From Yersinia intermedia (GTDB lineage Bacteria > Pseudomonadota > Gammaproteobacteria > Enterobacterales > Enterobacteriaceae), in NCBI RefSeq assembly GCF_900635455.1, contig NZ_LR134116.1:62001-126000 (forward strand): a stretch of 64,000 bases of DNA, in the 5' to 3' direction. Position numbers and translations under genes: made by a program. Under the pieces are notes generated by a model that saw only the letters and a program-made list of their open reading frames with translations, was not told the origin of the DNA and ran no database searches. This document shows, in pieces, positions 38,638 through 51,390 of the stretch (position 1 is the first letter of the stretch; the number at the start of each line of letters is the position of its first letter).

Positions 38638-39969
38638 TTATAGGATAAAACGACTCAGATCTTCGTCTGCGACCAGTTCATCAAGATGCTTACCAACATA
38701 TTCAGCATCAATAGTGATGGATTGACCATTACTTTCGCTAGCGTCATAGGAGATATCTTCCATCAAACGCTCCAGTACGGTATGCAAACGGCGTGCACCG
38801 ATATTTTCGGTACGCTCGTTAACCTGCCATGCTGCCTCAGCAATTTTGCGAATACCTTCAGGGGTAAACGCAACGGTAACACCTTCCGTTGCCATCAGCG
38901 CTTTGTACTGCTCGGTTAACGAGGCACTTGGCTCAGTCAGAATACGCTCGAAATCATCGGTGGTTAGCGCCTGCAGTTCAACGCGGATTGGCAAGCGACC
39001 TTGCAATTCCGGGATAAGATCTGACGGGCTGGACACCTGGAATGCGCCGGAAGCAATAAACAAGATATGGTCAGTTTTTACCATGCCGTGTTTAGTTGAT
39101 ACGGTGCAACCTTCTACCAATGGCAGCAAGTCACGCTGCACCCCTTCACGGGACACATCCGGGCCTGACGTCTGGCCGCGTTTACAGATTTTATCGATCT
39201 CATCGATAAACACGATCCCGTGTTGCTCAACAGCATCAATCGCCTGCTGTTTCAGCTCTTCTGGATTGACCAGTTTTGCGCCTTCTTCCTCAATCAGCAG
39301 TTTGAATGCGTCTTTGATTTTGACTTTACGCGGTTTTTGTTTTTGGCCGGCGATGTTCTGGAACATAGACTGTAACTGGTTAGTCATCTCTTCCATGCCA
39401 GGAGGTGCCATAATTTCAACCCCCATCGGCGAAGCGGCCAAATCGATTTCAATCTCTTTGTCGTCCAGTTGCCCTTCACGCAATTTCTTGCGGAAAGCCT
39501 GACGGGTGGCGGATGGTTCTTGTGTTTCATCCGGCTGGCCCCAGTTATTCTTGGCCGGTGGAATCAACACGTCCAAAATGCGTTCTTCGGCTAATTCTTC
39601 AGCCCGGTAACGCATTTTCTCAATTGATTGATGACGCACCATTTTCACAGCCGCATCGGTCAGATCGCGGATAATAGAATCCACTTCCTTACCAACATAG
39701 CCCACTTCGGTGAACTTAGTCGCTTCAACTTTGATAAATGGCGCATTGGCCAATTTTGCCAGGCGGCGGGCAATTTCAGTTTTACCCACACCCGTTGGGC
39801 CGATCATCAGAATGTTTTTAGGGGTAACTTCGTGGCGCAACTCTTCATTGAGCTGCATACGACGCCAGCGGTTACGCAGGGCAATTGCCACCGCACGTTT
39901 AGCTTTATCCTGGCCGATGATATAGCTATCAAGTTCGCTGACGATTTCGCGTGGGGTCATTTCAGACAT
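38638..39969 (-). CDS. hslU: HslU ATPase of the HslUV protease
   Basis: HslU is an AAA+ unfoldase that feeds substrates to the HslV peptidase. The 443-residue protein has Walker A GPTGVGKT (57-64), the pore loop near GYVG, Walker [11 protein letters not shown] and the I-domain insertion (about 110-240). The C-terminal tail LSRFIL docks into HslV. It starts 12 nt after hslV ends, the usual heat-shock operon. Confidence 0.98.
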   Translation of the reverse strand: MSEMTPREIVSELDSYIIGQDKAKRAVAIALRNRWRRMQLNEELRHEVTPKNILMIGPTGVGKTEIARRLAKLANAPFIKVEATKFTEVGYVGKEVDSIIRDLTDAAVKMVRHQSIEKMRYRAEELAEERILDVLIPPAKNNWGQPDETQEPSATRQAFRKKLREGQLDDKEIEIDLAASPMGVEIMAPPGMEEMTNQLQSMFQNIAGQKQKPRKVKIKDAFKLLIEEEGAKLVNPEELKQQAIDAVEQHGIVFIDEIDKICKRGQTSGPDVSREGVQRDLLPLVEGCTVSTKHGMVKTDHILFIASGAFQVSSPSDLIPELQGRLPIRVELQALTTDDFERILTEPSASLTEQYKALMATEGVTVAFTPEGIRKIAEAAWQVNERTENIGARRLHTVLERLMEDISYDASESNGQSITIDAEYVGKHLDELVADEDLSRFIL

Positions 39970-39981
39970 GTCACTCTATCC

Positions 39982-40512
39982 TTACGCTTTATACGTTAAT
40001 TCTTCGATGGTTTGGAAGCGGTTGGTATAGATACAGATATCCCCCGCAATGCTCAGAGATTTCTCAACGATATCTTTGGCACTTAATTCAGTATTGTCTA
40101 ACAGCGCGCGCGCAGCAGATTGGGCATAAGGCCCACCGGAACCGATAGCAATCAGATCATCTTCTGGTTGAACCACATCGCCGTTGCCGGTAATGATGAG
40201 TGATGCTGTTTCATCCGCAACAGCCAGTAGTGCTTCAAGCTTGCGTAACATACGATCAGTACGCCAGTCTTTGGCTAACTCAACAGCCGCTTTAGTCAGG
40301 TGGCCTTGATGCATCTCCAGTTTACGCTCAAACAGCTCAAACAGCGTAAAGGCATCAGCAGTACCGCCCGCAAAGCCCGCAATAACTTTATTGTTATAAA
40401 GCCGGCGTACTTTTTTGGCATTACCCTTCATTACGGTATTACCCAGAGTGACCTGGCCATCACCACCAATAACGACATGACCATTACGACGTACACTTAC
40501 AATTGTTGTCAC
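39982..40512 (-). CDS. hslV: HslV peptidase subunit
   Basis: HslV is a dodecameric threonine protease of the proteasome family. Starting at the GTG at 40512 (GAGGGTC upstream), the product is 176 residues beginning [15 protein letters not shown]2 becomes the N-terminal nucleophile after Met removal. K33-type and GxxG segments ([10 protein letters not shown]) follow. A longer reading frame to 40560 would bury the nucleophile and is rejected. The C-terminus reads TIEELTYKA. Confidence 0.96.
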   Translation of the reverse strand: MTTIVSVRRNGHVVIGGDGQVTLGNTVMKGNAKKVRRLYNNKVIAGFAGGTADAFTLFELFERKLEMHQGHLTKAAVELAKDWRTDRMLRKLEALLAVADETASLIITGNGDVVQPEDDLIAIGSGGPYAQSAARALLDNTELSAKDIVEKSLSIAGDICIYTNRFQTIEELTYKA

Positions 40513-40611
40513 GAGCGGACCCTCGTTGCAGACTGAATGAGTCCCCGTACTGCCTGTCAAAAAACAGCACGGGGTATATTGAGATTATAAATGGGGGAGG
40601 ATTACGACTTT

Positions 40612-41475
40612 TCAACCCCCAACAGCGAGGGGAATGCATCCTGATTGACCAGCGCCTTTCAAACGTTGCAAGGTAGTATCAGCGGCTGCCTTGGTACTGT
40701 AAGGGCCAAGAACCACTCGATTCCAACCGCCACCGCTGGTAATGCGGCTTTCGATCCCGCCAAATGCCAATTGGGCGCGGATAGATTCGGCCTGATCGAT
40801 GGCTTTGAATGAGCCACACTGCACCATCCAACGTTGTGCCTTCTCTTTTTCTTTTTCCGGTTTTGGCTGCGTAACTGCCGGTGTTACCTGAGCCGCCACT
40901 TGTGGTGCACGCTGTGGTGTTGCCACAGGTGATTGTACCTGCGTTTGTTGCTGTACCGGTGCGGTGGTCTGGCGCGGTGGCGTTAATGGCTGCTGTTGCA
41001 GGGGCGTGACCGGTGGTTTGATGGTCACAGCAGAGCGTGGCACCGGCATCCCTTGGTTATACGGTACCTCTGACAACTGTGTTGGTTGCTGGCGCATATC
41101 TGCCTGCATCTGCTCAAGCAGTTGGCGCTGCTCATTCGTCAGTTGTGTCTGGGAATTAACCTCACCACCGGCAGAAGGCTCTGTTGGTGTCGGTACGCCA
41201 ATCTGGCGATTTTCCAGCTCTTTAATATAGCGCCAGCGCTCTTCCGGTTTGGGCGGTAACCCATTGCCGGTACGAGGATCATGGCTGGGTAATAACGGAA
41301 GCTCACCCGGCTTATTGTGGGTGATGAAATAGAGGCCACCAACAAATACCACTAACAGCGCGACGGCCAGCGCCACCACGGTTTTAGATATTGCTGGAGC
41401 ACTGCGTTTTTTCCGGCTGGTGCTTTTGCGCCGCGCTCCTGCGCGCCCTCGGCTTACATAATCTCTTTGTGCCAC
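40612..41475 (-). CDS. ftsN: Cell-division protein FtsN
   Basis: FtsN is the late divisome protein that triggers septal peptidoglycan synthesis. The 287-residue bitopic protein has a short basic cytoplasmic tail with RDYVSRG, one TM helix (about 31-52), a periplasmic Pro/Gln-rich linker and a C-terminal SPOR domain (about 213-285). The SPOR domain begins RWMVQCGSF and binds denuded glycan. Its two Cys (QCGSF, SGCIP) match the disulfide seen in E. coli FtsN. It lies between cytR and hslVU in conserved order. Confidence 0.96.
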   Translation of the reverse strand: MAQRDYVSRGRAGARRKSTSRKKRSAPAISKTVVALAVALLVVFVGGLYFITHNKPGELPLLPSHDPRTGNGLPPKPEERWRYIKELENRQIGVPTPTEPSAGGEVNSQTQLTNEQRQLLEQMQADMRQQPTQLSEVPYNQGMPVPRSAVTIKPPVTPLQQQPLTPPRQTTAPVQQQTQVQSPVATPQRAPQVAAQVTPAVTQPKPEKEKEKAQRWMVQCGSFKAIDQAESIRAQLAFGGIESRITSGGGWNRVVLGPYSTKAAADTTLQRLKGAGQSGCIPLAVGG

Positions 41476-41540
41476 TATCGTTTCGCTGCGTCTTGATGAT
41501 GGAATAAGTCCGTCATGTTACTGAACCCCTGAATATTTGC

Positions 41541-42569
41541 CTAGCGTTTAGGCGCAGCAGTACTTTCCCTGACAATTAACTCGGTGTCTAACAAGCGGGA
41601 GCCACTTTGTACTGAATGCCCTTGTAGCTGTTCAAGTAATAGTAACATGGCTTGCTGGCCAATTTGATAACGCGGTTGAGCCACGGTGGTCAATGGGGGA
41701 TCACAATACTGTGACAACTTCAGGTCGTCAAAGCCTACCAGCGAGACATCCTGCGGGATGTTTAGCCCCATTCTCTTTGCCTGCCACATCGCCCCTATCG
41801 CCATCACATCATTGTGACAAAATATTGCTGTTGGGGGATGAGGCAATGCCATCAGCACCGCAAAGGTTTCTGCGCCCGCTTCATAGCTAAAGTCCCCGCG
41901 CATAATATAGTCACTGTCGACGGCGATACCATTACGACGTAGTGCCTGAATATAACCCTGTAGCCGATAGTGGCTCAGCGGCAAACTCTCCGGCCCGGCA
42001 ACACAGGCAATGCGCTGGTGCCCCAATTCATGCAGATAATTAACTGCTTCATAGGCGGCGGTCAGGTTATCGATATGTACCGTCGGCAGTTCCAGTTCAG
42101 GTGCAAACTCGTTTGCCATCACCATCGGTGGCAAATTACGCTGCTCTTCTTTGCTGGCATCAAAAGGCAGATTGGAACCTAACAACAACATGCCATCAAT
42201 TTGCTTGGTAATTATCAGATTAACAAAGCTACGCTCTTGCTGGGTTTGTTGCGCGCAATCGCCAATCAATATCAGATAACCTTGCTGGGCTGCCGCGTAC
42301 TCAATCCCTTGAATGATATCAGCAAAAAACGGGTCACTGATATCCGGTACAATAACCAGAATTGTGCGCGATTCATTCCGTTTAATATTACGAGATAAAG
42401 CATGAGGAGAATAACCCACCGCCAGAACAGCTTGTTCCACTTTTTGCCGGGTTACTGTTGAAACCTTTTCCGGGTTCATCAGTGCGCGTGACACCGTTGC
42501 AGTTGAAACACCCGCCATTTCGGCAACGTCTTTCATGGTAGCCATCGTGAATTCTTTCTTATGTTCCAA
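41541..42569 (-). CDS. cytR: LacI-family transcriptional repressor CytR
   Basis: CytR represses nucleoside uptake and catabolism genes together with CRP and is released by cytidine. The 342-residue protein has an N-terminal LacI HTH (ATMKDVAEMAGVSTATVSRA, about residues 10-30) and the hinge RNIKRNESRTILVIVPD. A periplasmic-binding-protein-like effector domain has KQIDGMLLLGS, FAPELELPTVHIDN and FCHNDVMAIGA. Match to E. coli CytR is strong in the hinge and core. Confidence 0.94.
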   Translation of the reverse strand: MEHKKEFTMATMKDVAEMAGVSTATVSRALMNPEKVSTVTRQKVEQAVLAVGYSPHALSRNIKRNESRTILVIVPDISDPFFADIIQGIEYAAAQQGYLILIGDCAQQTQQERSFVNLIITKQIDGMLLLGSNLPFDASKEEQRNLPPMVMANEFAPELELPTVHIDNLTAAYEAVNYLHELGHQRIACVAGPESLPLSHYRLQGYIQALRRNGIAVDSDYIMRGDFSYEAGAETFAVLMALPHPPTAIFCHNDVMAIGAMWQAKRMGLNIPQDVSLVGFDDLKLSQYCDPPLTTVAQPRYQIGQQAMLLLLEQLQGHSVQSGSRLLDTELIVRESTAAPKR

Positions 42570-42778
42570 CGCCTTTCTCCTTGCTCTGGCTCCGAGCCAG
42601 CACTGATGCTTAATGCAGGCTTTCCGTCATTCTATACAGATAGTGAGGGTAATTTGTTACCTAATTTGCATAAAAAGTGTGACATAAGTAGGTTTTTTCG
42701 CACTGGCTCGCAGAAAGCGGGGTAATCGATTGCCTTGTGGCACAGATCAAACAATAAATTACCTAAATAAAAGGATAT

Positions 42779-42870
42779 TACCCAAAGTCATCGGCGTTAC
42801 AGCCAGACAGCAAGCAAGTGGCAAATCAGTCGGGAACCGATTTGAATAGCATTTATGCCTGCCTGTAGCG
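42779..42870. repeat. Truncated ERIC with insert sequence
   Basis: It starts TTACCCAAAGTCATCGGCGT as an inverted ERIC end and then runs into CAAATCAGTCGGGAACCGAT and AGCATTTATGCC. That is the same extra segment seen inside the ERIC at 54043-54240. The opposite ERIC end is missing or eroded. The rest of the 322-bp cytR-priA gap shows no supported feature beyond a lone TGTGA half-site. Confidence 0.65.
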
Positions 42871-42891
42871 AGCCTTAAGCATTAAGGGAAA

Positions 42892-45096
<2,205 letters not shown>

Positions 45097-45140
45097 TCAT
45101 CCTGATAACTAAAATTGGTCTAAATAAGTACAATTGGCCT

Positions 45141-45265
45141 ATACCCTAAATAATTCGAGTTGCAGGAAGGCGGCAAGCGAGAAAAGTCCGATGAGCTTAC
45201 ATGAGTAAGTGATTCGGGTTATTGAGCACAACCAACGCACATGCAACTTGAAGTATGACGGGTAT
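45141..45265. repeat. ERIC element, full length
   Basis: This 125-bp reverse-oriented ERIC has ATACCC and GGGTAT ends and the centre GAGCTTACATGAGTAAGTGA. It lies upstream of priA and of the rpmE promoter. Confidence 0.88.
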
Positions 45266-45355
45266 AAATAAAGATTGAACAGTTTACACTGAGTGCTTCA
45301 CAATGTGCGGATTCGATTGCGCGGTTTGGTCAAATTCTGTATGATTCGCCGCCTT

Positions 45356-45364
45356 TGATATAAT
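45356..45364 (+). promoter_or_regulatory. Extended -10 element of rpmE
   Basis: TGATATAAT is a perfect -10 hexamer (45359-45364) preceded by the TGn extension, 140 nt upstream of rpmE. The -35 is weak. The long leader leaves room for control of L31 synthesis at the RNA level, which the sequence alone does not prove. Confidence 0.5.
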
Positions 45365-45503
45365 TCGATATCAAATCCTGTTAACAACCGTTGCTTAGTT
45401 TATCAGCGGCTGTTCGTTAACAATCAAATTGTTATTTATCAATCGTGTGGTGTCTGGCGGAACAGGGCTGGATAGCGACACGGCCTAAATATAGAGGTTT
45501 TCC

Positions 45504-45719
45504 ATGAAACAAGGTATCCACCCTAAATACGATTTAGTTACTGCTTCTTGCTCTTGCGGTAACGTTATTAAGATCAACTCTACTGTTGGTCATGACCTGA
45601 ATCTGGACGTGTGCGGCGAATGCCACCCGTTCTACACTGGCAAGCAGCGTGATGTTGCTACCGGTGGCCGTGTTGACCGCTTCAACAAGCGTTTCAGCGT
45701 GCCGGGTGCTAAGAAGTAA
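45504..45719 (+). CDS. rpmE: 50S ribosomal protein L31, zinc-binding type
   Basis: L31 bridges the large and small subunits. The 71-residue protein has the four zinc cysteines C16, C18, C37 and C40 (SCSCG and CGECHPFY), marking the C+ type rather than the zinc-independent paralog. GAGGT precedes the ATG. A bidirectional terminator separates it from metJ. Confidence 0.98.
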   Translation: MKQGIHPKYDLVTASCSCGNVIKINSTVGHDLNLDVCGECHPFYTGKQRDVATGGRVDRFNKRFSVPGAKK

Positions 45720-45734
45720 TTATTGCCCGTCAGA

Positions 45735-45765
45735 TGAAAAAGGCACCTTCGGGTGCCTTTTTCAT
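45735..45765. terminator. Bidirectional terminator between rpmE and metJ
   Basis: GAAAAAGGCACC / GGTGCCTTTTTC forms a 12-bp stem around a TTCG tetraloop with A/T runs on both sides. Confidence 0.93.
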
Positions 45766-45815
45766 TTCTACATTTCAGGTTCACTATGACTAATGAACCG
45801 AGTGGTAGTTGGGGA

Positions 45816-46133
45816 TCAGTATTCCCAGGTATCGGGGTCAACACCCAATTCACGCATTAAAATTTTTGCGGCTTCCGGGATTTCATCGCTGCGTTCTTTC
45901 CGCAGGTCTTCGTCATTCGGCAGCGGCTGACCAGTAAATGCATGCAAAAAAGCCTCACACAACAATTCACTGTTGGTGGCGTGGCGCAGGTTATTCACCT
46001 GGCGACGGGTCCGTTCATCGGTGAGGATTTTCAATACCTTCAGCGGAATGGATACCGTAATTTTTTTGACCTGTTCGCTTTTCTTGCCGTGTTCAGCGTA
46101 AGGGCTGACATACTCGCCGTTCCACTCAGCCAT
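45816..46133 (-). CDS. metJ: Methionine repressor MetJ
   Basis: MetJ is a ribbon-helix-helix repressor using S-adenosylmethionine as corepressor. The 105-residue protein carries the DNA-contacting beta strand [20 protein letters not shown] and the helix [20 protein letters not shown]. Length and sequence are nearly those of E. coli. It is divergent from metB across a region with four tandem met boxes, so it should also control itself. Confidence 0.98.
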   Translation of the reverse strand: MAEWNGEYVSPYAEHGKKSEQVKKITVSIPLKVLKILTDERTRRQVNNLRHATNSELLCEAFLHAFTGQPLPNDEDLRKERSDEIPEAAKILMRELGVDPDTWEY

Positions 46134-46399
46134 GGGACACCTTAAATTTGTCGGAAAAATACAAAATTCTGAAAACCGGCTAATTATGCCCGATCTCCGC
46201 TGTTCTCACTAAATAAATGTCGATTTTACTAGAGCAACATCACCCATTTAATCATTTTGCTACTTATTGATAGCCGTTACCTTTCGATACGGTCTTTGCG
46301 GTTAAACAAAACACCACCGAAAACTCACTGACATCATTAAGATAGTTAAAGCCTCTACAATTTTAGCGGTTATTATTCCATTGCTCAATCTATACGCAA

Positions 46400-46431
46400 A
46401 GAAGTTTAGATGTCCAGATGTATTGACGTCC
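46400..46431. promoter_or_regulatory. Four tandem met boxes upstream of metB
   Basis: Consecutive 8-bp units AGAAGTTT, AGATGTCC, AGATGTAT and TGACGTCC each resemble the MetJ consensus AGACGTCT. They sit about 60 bp before metB in the metJ-metB divergent region. The remainder of the 358-bp gap holds the two promoters. Confidence 0.88.
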
Positions 46432-46491
46432 GTAATTTGTGCGTCTAATCTGGCGTAACATTTTCTCGATAACCGGCTGGTGGAAATCCAT

Positions 46492-47652
46492 ATGACGCGT
46501 AAACAGGCAACAATAGCAGTCCGTAGCGGGTTGAACGATGACGAGCAATACGGCTGCGTTGTCCCCCCGATTCATCTCTCCAGTACCTATAATTTTCTCG
46601 ATTTTAATCAGCCACGGACTCACGACTATTCACGTCGCGGTAATCCGACACGCGATGTAGTACAGCGTGCACTGGCGGAACTGGAAGGTGGCGCGGGTGC
46701 AGTCATGACCAGCAGCGGGATGTCGGCGATTCATTTAGTTTGCACTACATTTCTAAAACCGGGTGACTTATTGGTTGCCCCACATGATTGTTACGGCGGC
46801 AGTTACCGTTTATTCGATAGCCTGAGCAAGCGTGGTGCCTATCGGGTGCTGTTTGTCGATCAGGGTGATGAAGCGGCACTGAGCCGAGCCTTGGCTGAAA
46901 AACCCAAGCTTATATTGATTGAAACCCCAAGTAATCCGCTGCTACGGGTGGTAGACATTGCGGCTATCTGCAAGGCGGCACACGCGGCAGGTGCTCTCAC
47001 TGTTTGTGATAACACTTTCCTTAGTCCAGCCTTGCAGCAGCCACTCTCTTTAGGGGCGGATCTGGTGGTTCACTCCTGTACCAAATACCTGAATGGTCAC
47101 TCTGATGTGGTCGCGGGTGCGGTAATTGCCAAAGATCCTGAACTGGCGGTTGAGCTGGCATGGTGGGCGAATAATATCGGTGTGACCGGTGCGGCATTTG
47201 ATAGCTACCTGTTATTACGCGGTTTGCGCACATTATCGCCACGTATGGCTCAACAGCAACGTAACGCAGATGACATTGTCCGTTATTTACAGCAGCAGCC
47301 TTTAGTGAAAAAGCTGTATCATCCTTCTCTGCCACAACATCCCGGCCACGAAATTGCCTGCCGTCAGCAGTCTGGTTTTGGTGCGATGCTCAGTTTTGAG
47401 TTTGATGGCGATGAACAGCGACTGCGCCGCTTCCTCTCTGCTCTTGAGTTATTTACTCTGGCGGAGTCTTTGGGCGGTGTAGAAAGCCTGATTTCCCATG
47501 CCGCGACCATGACCCATGCCGGTATGGCACCTGAAGCACGCATTGCCGCAGGTATTACTGACAGCTTGTTGCGTATTTCCGTGGGTATTGAAGACAGCGA
47601 AGATTTGATTGCCGATTTGGAAAATGCTTTCCAGTTGGCGGGAACGAGGTAA
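46492..47652 (+). CDS. metB: Cystathionine gamma-synthase
   Basis: MetB condenses O-succinylhomoserine with cysteine to cystathionine in methionine synthesis. The 386-residue PLP enzyme has SRRGNPTRD (44-52), PLP lysine K198 in HSCTKYLNGHSD and the C-terminal GMAPEARIAAGITDSLLRIS. The frame opens 4 codons earlier at 46480, but MTRKQATIAVRSGLNDDEQY is the conserved E. coli start and gives the same length. metL starts 2 nt after its stop. Confidence 0.97.
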   Translation: MTRKQATIAVRSGLNDDEQYGCVVPPIHLSSTYNFLDFNQPRTHDYSRRGNPTRDVVQRALAELEGGAGAVMTSSGMSAIHLVCTTFLKPGDLLVAPHDCYGGSYRLFDSLSKRGAYRVLFVDQGDEAALSRALAEKPKLILIETPSNPLLRVVDIAAICKAAHAAGALTVCDNTFLSPALQQPLSLGADLVVHSCTKYLNGHSDVVAGAVIAKDPELAVELAWWANNIGVTGAAFDSYLLLRGLRTLSPRMAQQQRNADDIVRYLQQQPLVKKLYHPSLPQHPGHEIACRQQSGFGAMLSFEFDGDEQRLRRFLSALELFTLAESLGGVESLISHAATMTHAGMAPEARIAAGITDSLLRISVGIEDSEDLIADLENAFQLAGTR

Positions 47653-47654
47653 GC

Positions 47655-50090
47655 ATGAATGCAACAGCGGTAGCAGCGGCGGTGACCGGCCGTCAACTGC
47701 ATAAGTTTGGTGGTAGTAGCCTTGCGGATGTGAAGTGTTACCTGCGGGTGGCCAATATTATGGCCAATTACAGTCACCCCGGTGATCTGATGGTGGTGTC
47801 TGCGGCAGGTAGTACCACTAACCAACTGATTAGCTGGTTGAAACTGAGCCAAAGTGATCGTCTCTCTGCTCATCAGGTGCAACAGAATTTACGTCGTTAT
47901 CAACATGATCTGATCAGTGGCTTATTGCCGCCAGAAGTGGCCGAACCGCTGATCAGTGAGTTTATCCGTGATTTAGAGCGCCTGGCTGGTCTGCTGGATA
48001 GCAAAGTAGATGATGCAATTTATGCCGAAGTCGTGGGCCATGGCGAGATTTGGTCTGCCCGCTTGATGGCGGCGGTCTTGAACAAGCTGGATATGAACGC
48101 CACCTGGCTGGATGCCCGCAGTTTCCTGCGTGCAGAGCGTGCGGCGCAACCACAAATCGATGAAGGCCGCTCTTACCCGTTGTTGCAACAATTAATGGCC
48201 CAGCATCCGCATCAGCGTTTGGTGGTCACAGGGTTTATCTCGCGCAGTAATTCCGGTGAAACCGTGCTGCTGGGGCGTAACGGCAGTGACTACTCGGCGA
48301 CACAAGTCGGGGCGCTGGCGGGTGTCGAGCGCGTGACCATCTGGAGTGACGTTGCTGGGGTATACAGTGCAGACCCGCGCAAAGTAAAAGATGCTTGCCT
48401 GTTACCGTTATTGCGGTTGGATGAAGCCAGTGAACTGGCACGTCTGGCGGCACCAGTACTGCATACCCGCACGCTACAGCCAGTTTCAGGCAGTGATATC
48501 GATTTACAACTGCGTTGTAGCTATCAGCCAGAGCAAGGTTCAACCCGTATCGAGCGTGTATTGGCGTCAGGGTCGGGGGCGAAAATTGTCACCAGCCATG
48601 ATGACGTCTGCCTGATCGAATTGCAGATTGCCAGTCATCACGATTTTTCGCTGGCTCAAAAAGAGATTGATTTGCTGCTTAAACGTGCGCAAATCAAACC
48701 GCTAGCTACCGGTATTCACCCTGACCGCAATCTGTTGCAACTCTGCTATACCTCCGAAGTGGTTAACAGTGCACTAAGAGTGCTGGAAGATGCCACGCTG
48801 CCTGGGAAATTATCCCTGCGCGAAGGGCTGGCCTTGGTTGCACTGGTGGGCGCGGGGGTGTGCAAAAACCCACTGCACAGCCATCGTTTCTACCAACAGC
48901 TAAAAGATCAGCCGGTTGAGTTCATCTGGCAGGCAGAAGATGGGATCAGTATGGTGGCGGTTTTGCGCCTTGGGCCGACCGAACACTTGATTCAGGGCTT
49001 GCACCAGTCACTGTTCCGCGCAGAAAAACGTATTGGTCTGATGCTGTTTGGCAAAGGTAATATTGGCGCTCGCTGGCTGGAACTGTTCGCCCGCGAGCAG
49101 AAGAATATCTCGGCGCGCAGTGGTTTCGAGTTTGTGCTGGCAGGTGTGGTGGATAGCCGCCGCAGCCTGTTAAGTTACGATGGGCTGGATGCCAGTCGGA
49201 CCTTGGCATTTTATGATGACGAAGCCAAAGAGCAGGATGAGGAATCGCTGTTCTTATGGATGCGAGCACACCCGTTTGATGATTTGGTGGTGCTGGATGT
49301 GACCGCCAGTGAATCGCTGGCAGAGCAATATCTGGATTTTGCCAGCTACGGTTTCCACGTGATCAGTGCGAACAAATTGGCTGGCGCATCCAGCAGCAAT
49401 AACTATCGCCAAATTCGCGATGCTTTTGCCAAAACAGGCCGCCACTGGCTATATAACGCCACGGTGGGGGCGGGGTTACCGGTTAACCACACGGTGCGTG
49501 ACCTGCGTGATAGTGGCGACAGTATTCTGGCGATCAGCGGTATCTTCTCTGGCACGTTGTCGTGGTTATTCCTGCAATTTGACGGCACGGTGCCCTTTAC
49601 CGAGTTAGTCGATCAAGCCTGGCAACAAGGTCTGACCGAGCCAGACCCGCGGGTGGATCTTTCCGGCCAGGATGTGATGCGTAAACTGGTGATTTTGGCC
49701 CGTGAAGCAGGTTATGACATTGAACCCAATCAGGTACGGGTAGAATCACTGGTTCCGGCTGGTGCTGATGTGGGTTCCGTGGATCAGTTCTTTGAAAATG
49801 GCGAAGCATTGAATCAGCAAATGATCCAGCGCTTAGAAGCCGCAAATGAGATGGGGTTGGTGTTACGTTACGTGGCACGCTTTGATGCTAATGGTAAGGC
49901 TCGTGTGGGCGTTGAAGCGGTACGTGCTGACCATCCGCTGGCCTCGTTGCTGCCGTGCGATAACGTCTTTGCCATTGAGAGCCGTTGGTATCGCGATAAT
50001 CCACTGGTTATTCGTGGCCCAGGTGCCGGGCGTGATGTTACTGCCGGTGCCATTCAGTCTGATTTAAACCGCCTGTCTCAATTGCTGTAA
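47655..50090 (+). CDS. metL: Bifunctional aspartokinase II/homoserine dehydrogenase II
   Basis: MetL catalyses the first and third steps from aspartate to homoserine for methionine synthesis. The 811-residue fusion has an aspartokinase domain with HKFGGSSLADVK (about 16-27) and VTGFISRSNSGETVLLGRNG, then a central ACT-like interface. The C-terminal homoserine dehydrogenase domain (from about 460) has LFGKGNIGARW, SANKLAGA, NATVGAGLPV and GTLSWLF. It forms the metBL operon with metB. Confidence 0.97.
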   Translation: MNATAVAAAVTGRQLHKFGGSSLADVKCYLRVANIMANYSHPGDLMVVSAAGSTTNQLISWLKLSQSDRLSAHQVQQNLRRYQHDLISGLLPPEVAEPLISEFIRDLERLAGLLDSKVDDAIYAEVVGHGEIWSARLMAAVLNKLDMNATWLDARSFLRAERAAQPQIDEGRSYPLLQQLMAQHPHQRLVVTGFISRSNSGETVLLGRNGSDYSATQVGALAGVERVTIWSDVAGVYSADPRKVKDACLLPLLRLDEASELARLAAPVLHTRTLQPVSGSDIDLQLRCSYQPEQGSTRIERVLASGSGAKIVTSHDDVCLIELQIASHHDFSLAQKEIDLLLKRAQIKPLATGIHPDRNLLQLCYTSEVVNSALRVLEDATLPGKLSLREGLALVALVGAGVCKNPLHSHRFYQQLKDQPVEFIWQAEDGISMVAVLRLGPTEHLIQGLHQSLFRAEKRIGLMLFGKGNIGARWLELFAREQKNISARSGFEFVLAGVVDSRRSLLSYDGLDASRTLAFYDDEAKEQDEESLFLWMRAHPFDDLVVLDVTASESLAEQYLDFASYGFHVISANKLAGASSSNNYRQIRDAFAKTGRHWLYNATVGAGLPVNHTVRDLRDSGDSILAISGIFSGTLSWLFLQFDGTVPFTELVDQAWQQGLTEPDPRVDLSGQDVMRKLVILAREAGYDIEPNQVRVESLVPAGADVGSVDQFFENGEALNQQMIQRLEAANEMGLVLRYVARFDANGKARVGVEAVRADHPLASLLPCDNVFAIESRWYRDNPLVIRGPGAGRDVTAGAIQSDLNRLSQLL

Positions 50091-50100
50091 TTTGCATTAA

Positions 50101-50133
50101 TTCGCCTCTTCTGCTTAAGCGGAGGAGGCGAAA
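50101..50133. other. Hairpin after metL
   Basis: TTCGCCTC / GAGGCGAA encloses an inner GCTTAAGC palindrome. No T-run follows, so it is a weak terminator at best or an mRNA-end stabiliser. Confidence 0.45.
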
Positions 50134-50337
50134 TTACCTCTTTAACCCATTCCCTCTTTAACACCGCTCCCCAATAACGCCTATTGCTGGCAGAGAGTAA
50201 GCGAACGTGGCGAACCCTCGTAACTTCAGGGGTTAAAGGTCTACATGAATTTTCCGCGTATTGCGTGTGAAGATTAATCATCGTCCTAAACTTATTTAAA
50301 AGTTGACTCTTTAGCCAACTTCCGTCATTTTCTATTT

Positions 50338-50361
50338 AGCCGTCTAAACGTATAGACGCTC
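50338..50361. promoter_or_regulatory. met boxes upstream of metF
   Basis: Three consecutive 8-bp units, AGCCGTCT, AAACGTAT and AGACGCTC, resemble the MetJ consensus. They lie 57 bp before metF, downstream of a TTGACT (50303-50308) that may be the -35. MetJ control of metF is established in enterobacteria. Confidence 0.8.
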
Positions 50362-50411
50362 ATGATGAGCGGTAACAAATAACATAAGTCGTTATAACGA
50401 CAATGGAGTGA

Positions 50412-51302
<891 letters not shown>

Positions 51303-51308
51303 GTTGTT

Positions 51309-51331
51309 AAAGGGGCGCAGGCCCCTTTTCA
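51309..51331 (+). terminator. metF terminator
   Basis: AAAGGGGC / GCCCCTTTT forms a 7-8 bp stem with a four-base loop just after metF, followed by TTTTC. The A-run on the left may let it also serve ppc. Confidence 0.8.
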
Positions 51332-51390
51332 TCATAATCATCAAGCAAACAAAAGATAATCAGGGGAATCGCTTCCCCCAAAATCAATGG

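Noticed and set aside
40513..40560. N-terminal extension of hslV
   Set aside because: It would hide the N-terminal threonine nucleophile. The GTG at 40512 is the family start.
42570..42780. CRP site upstream of cytR
   Set aside because: Only one TGTGA half-site is visible with no matching TCACA at the right spacing.
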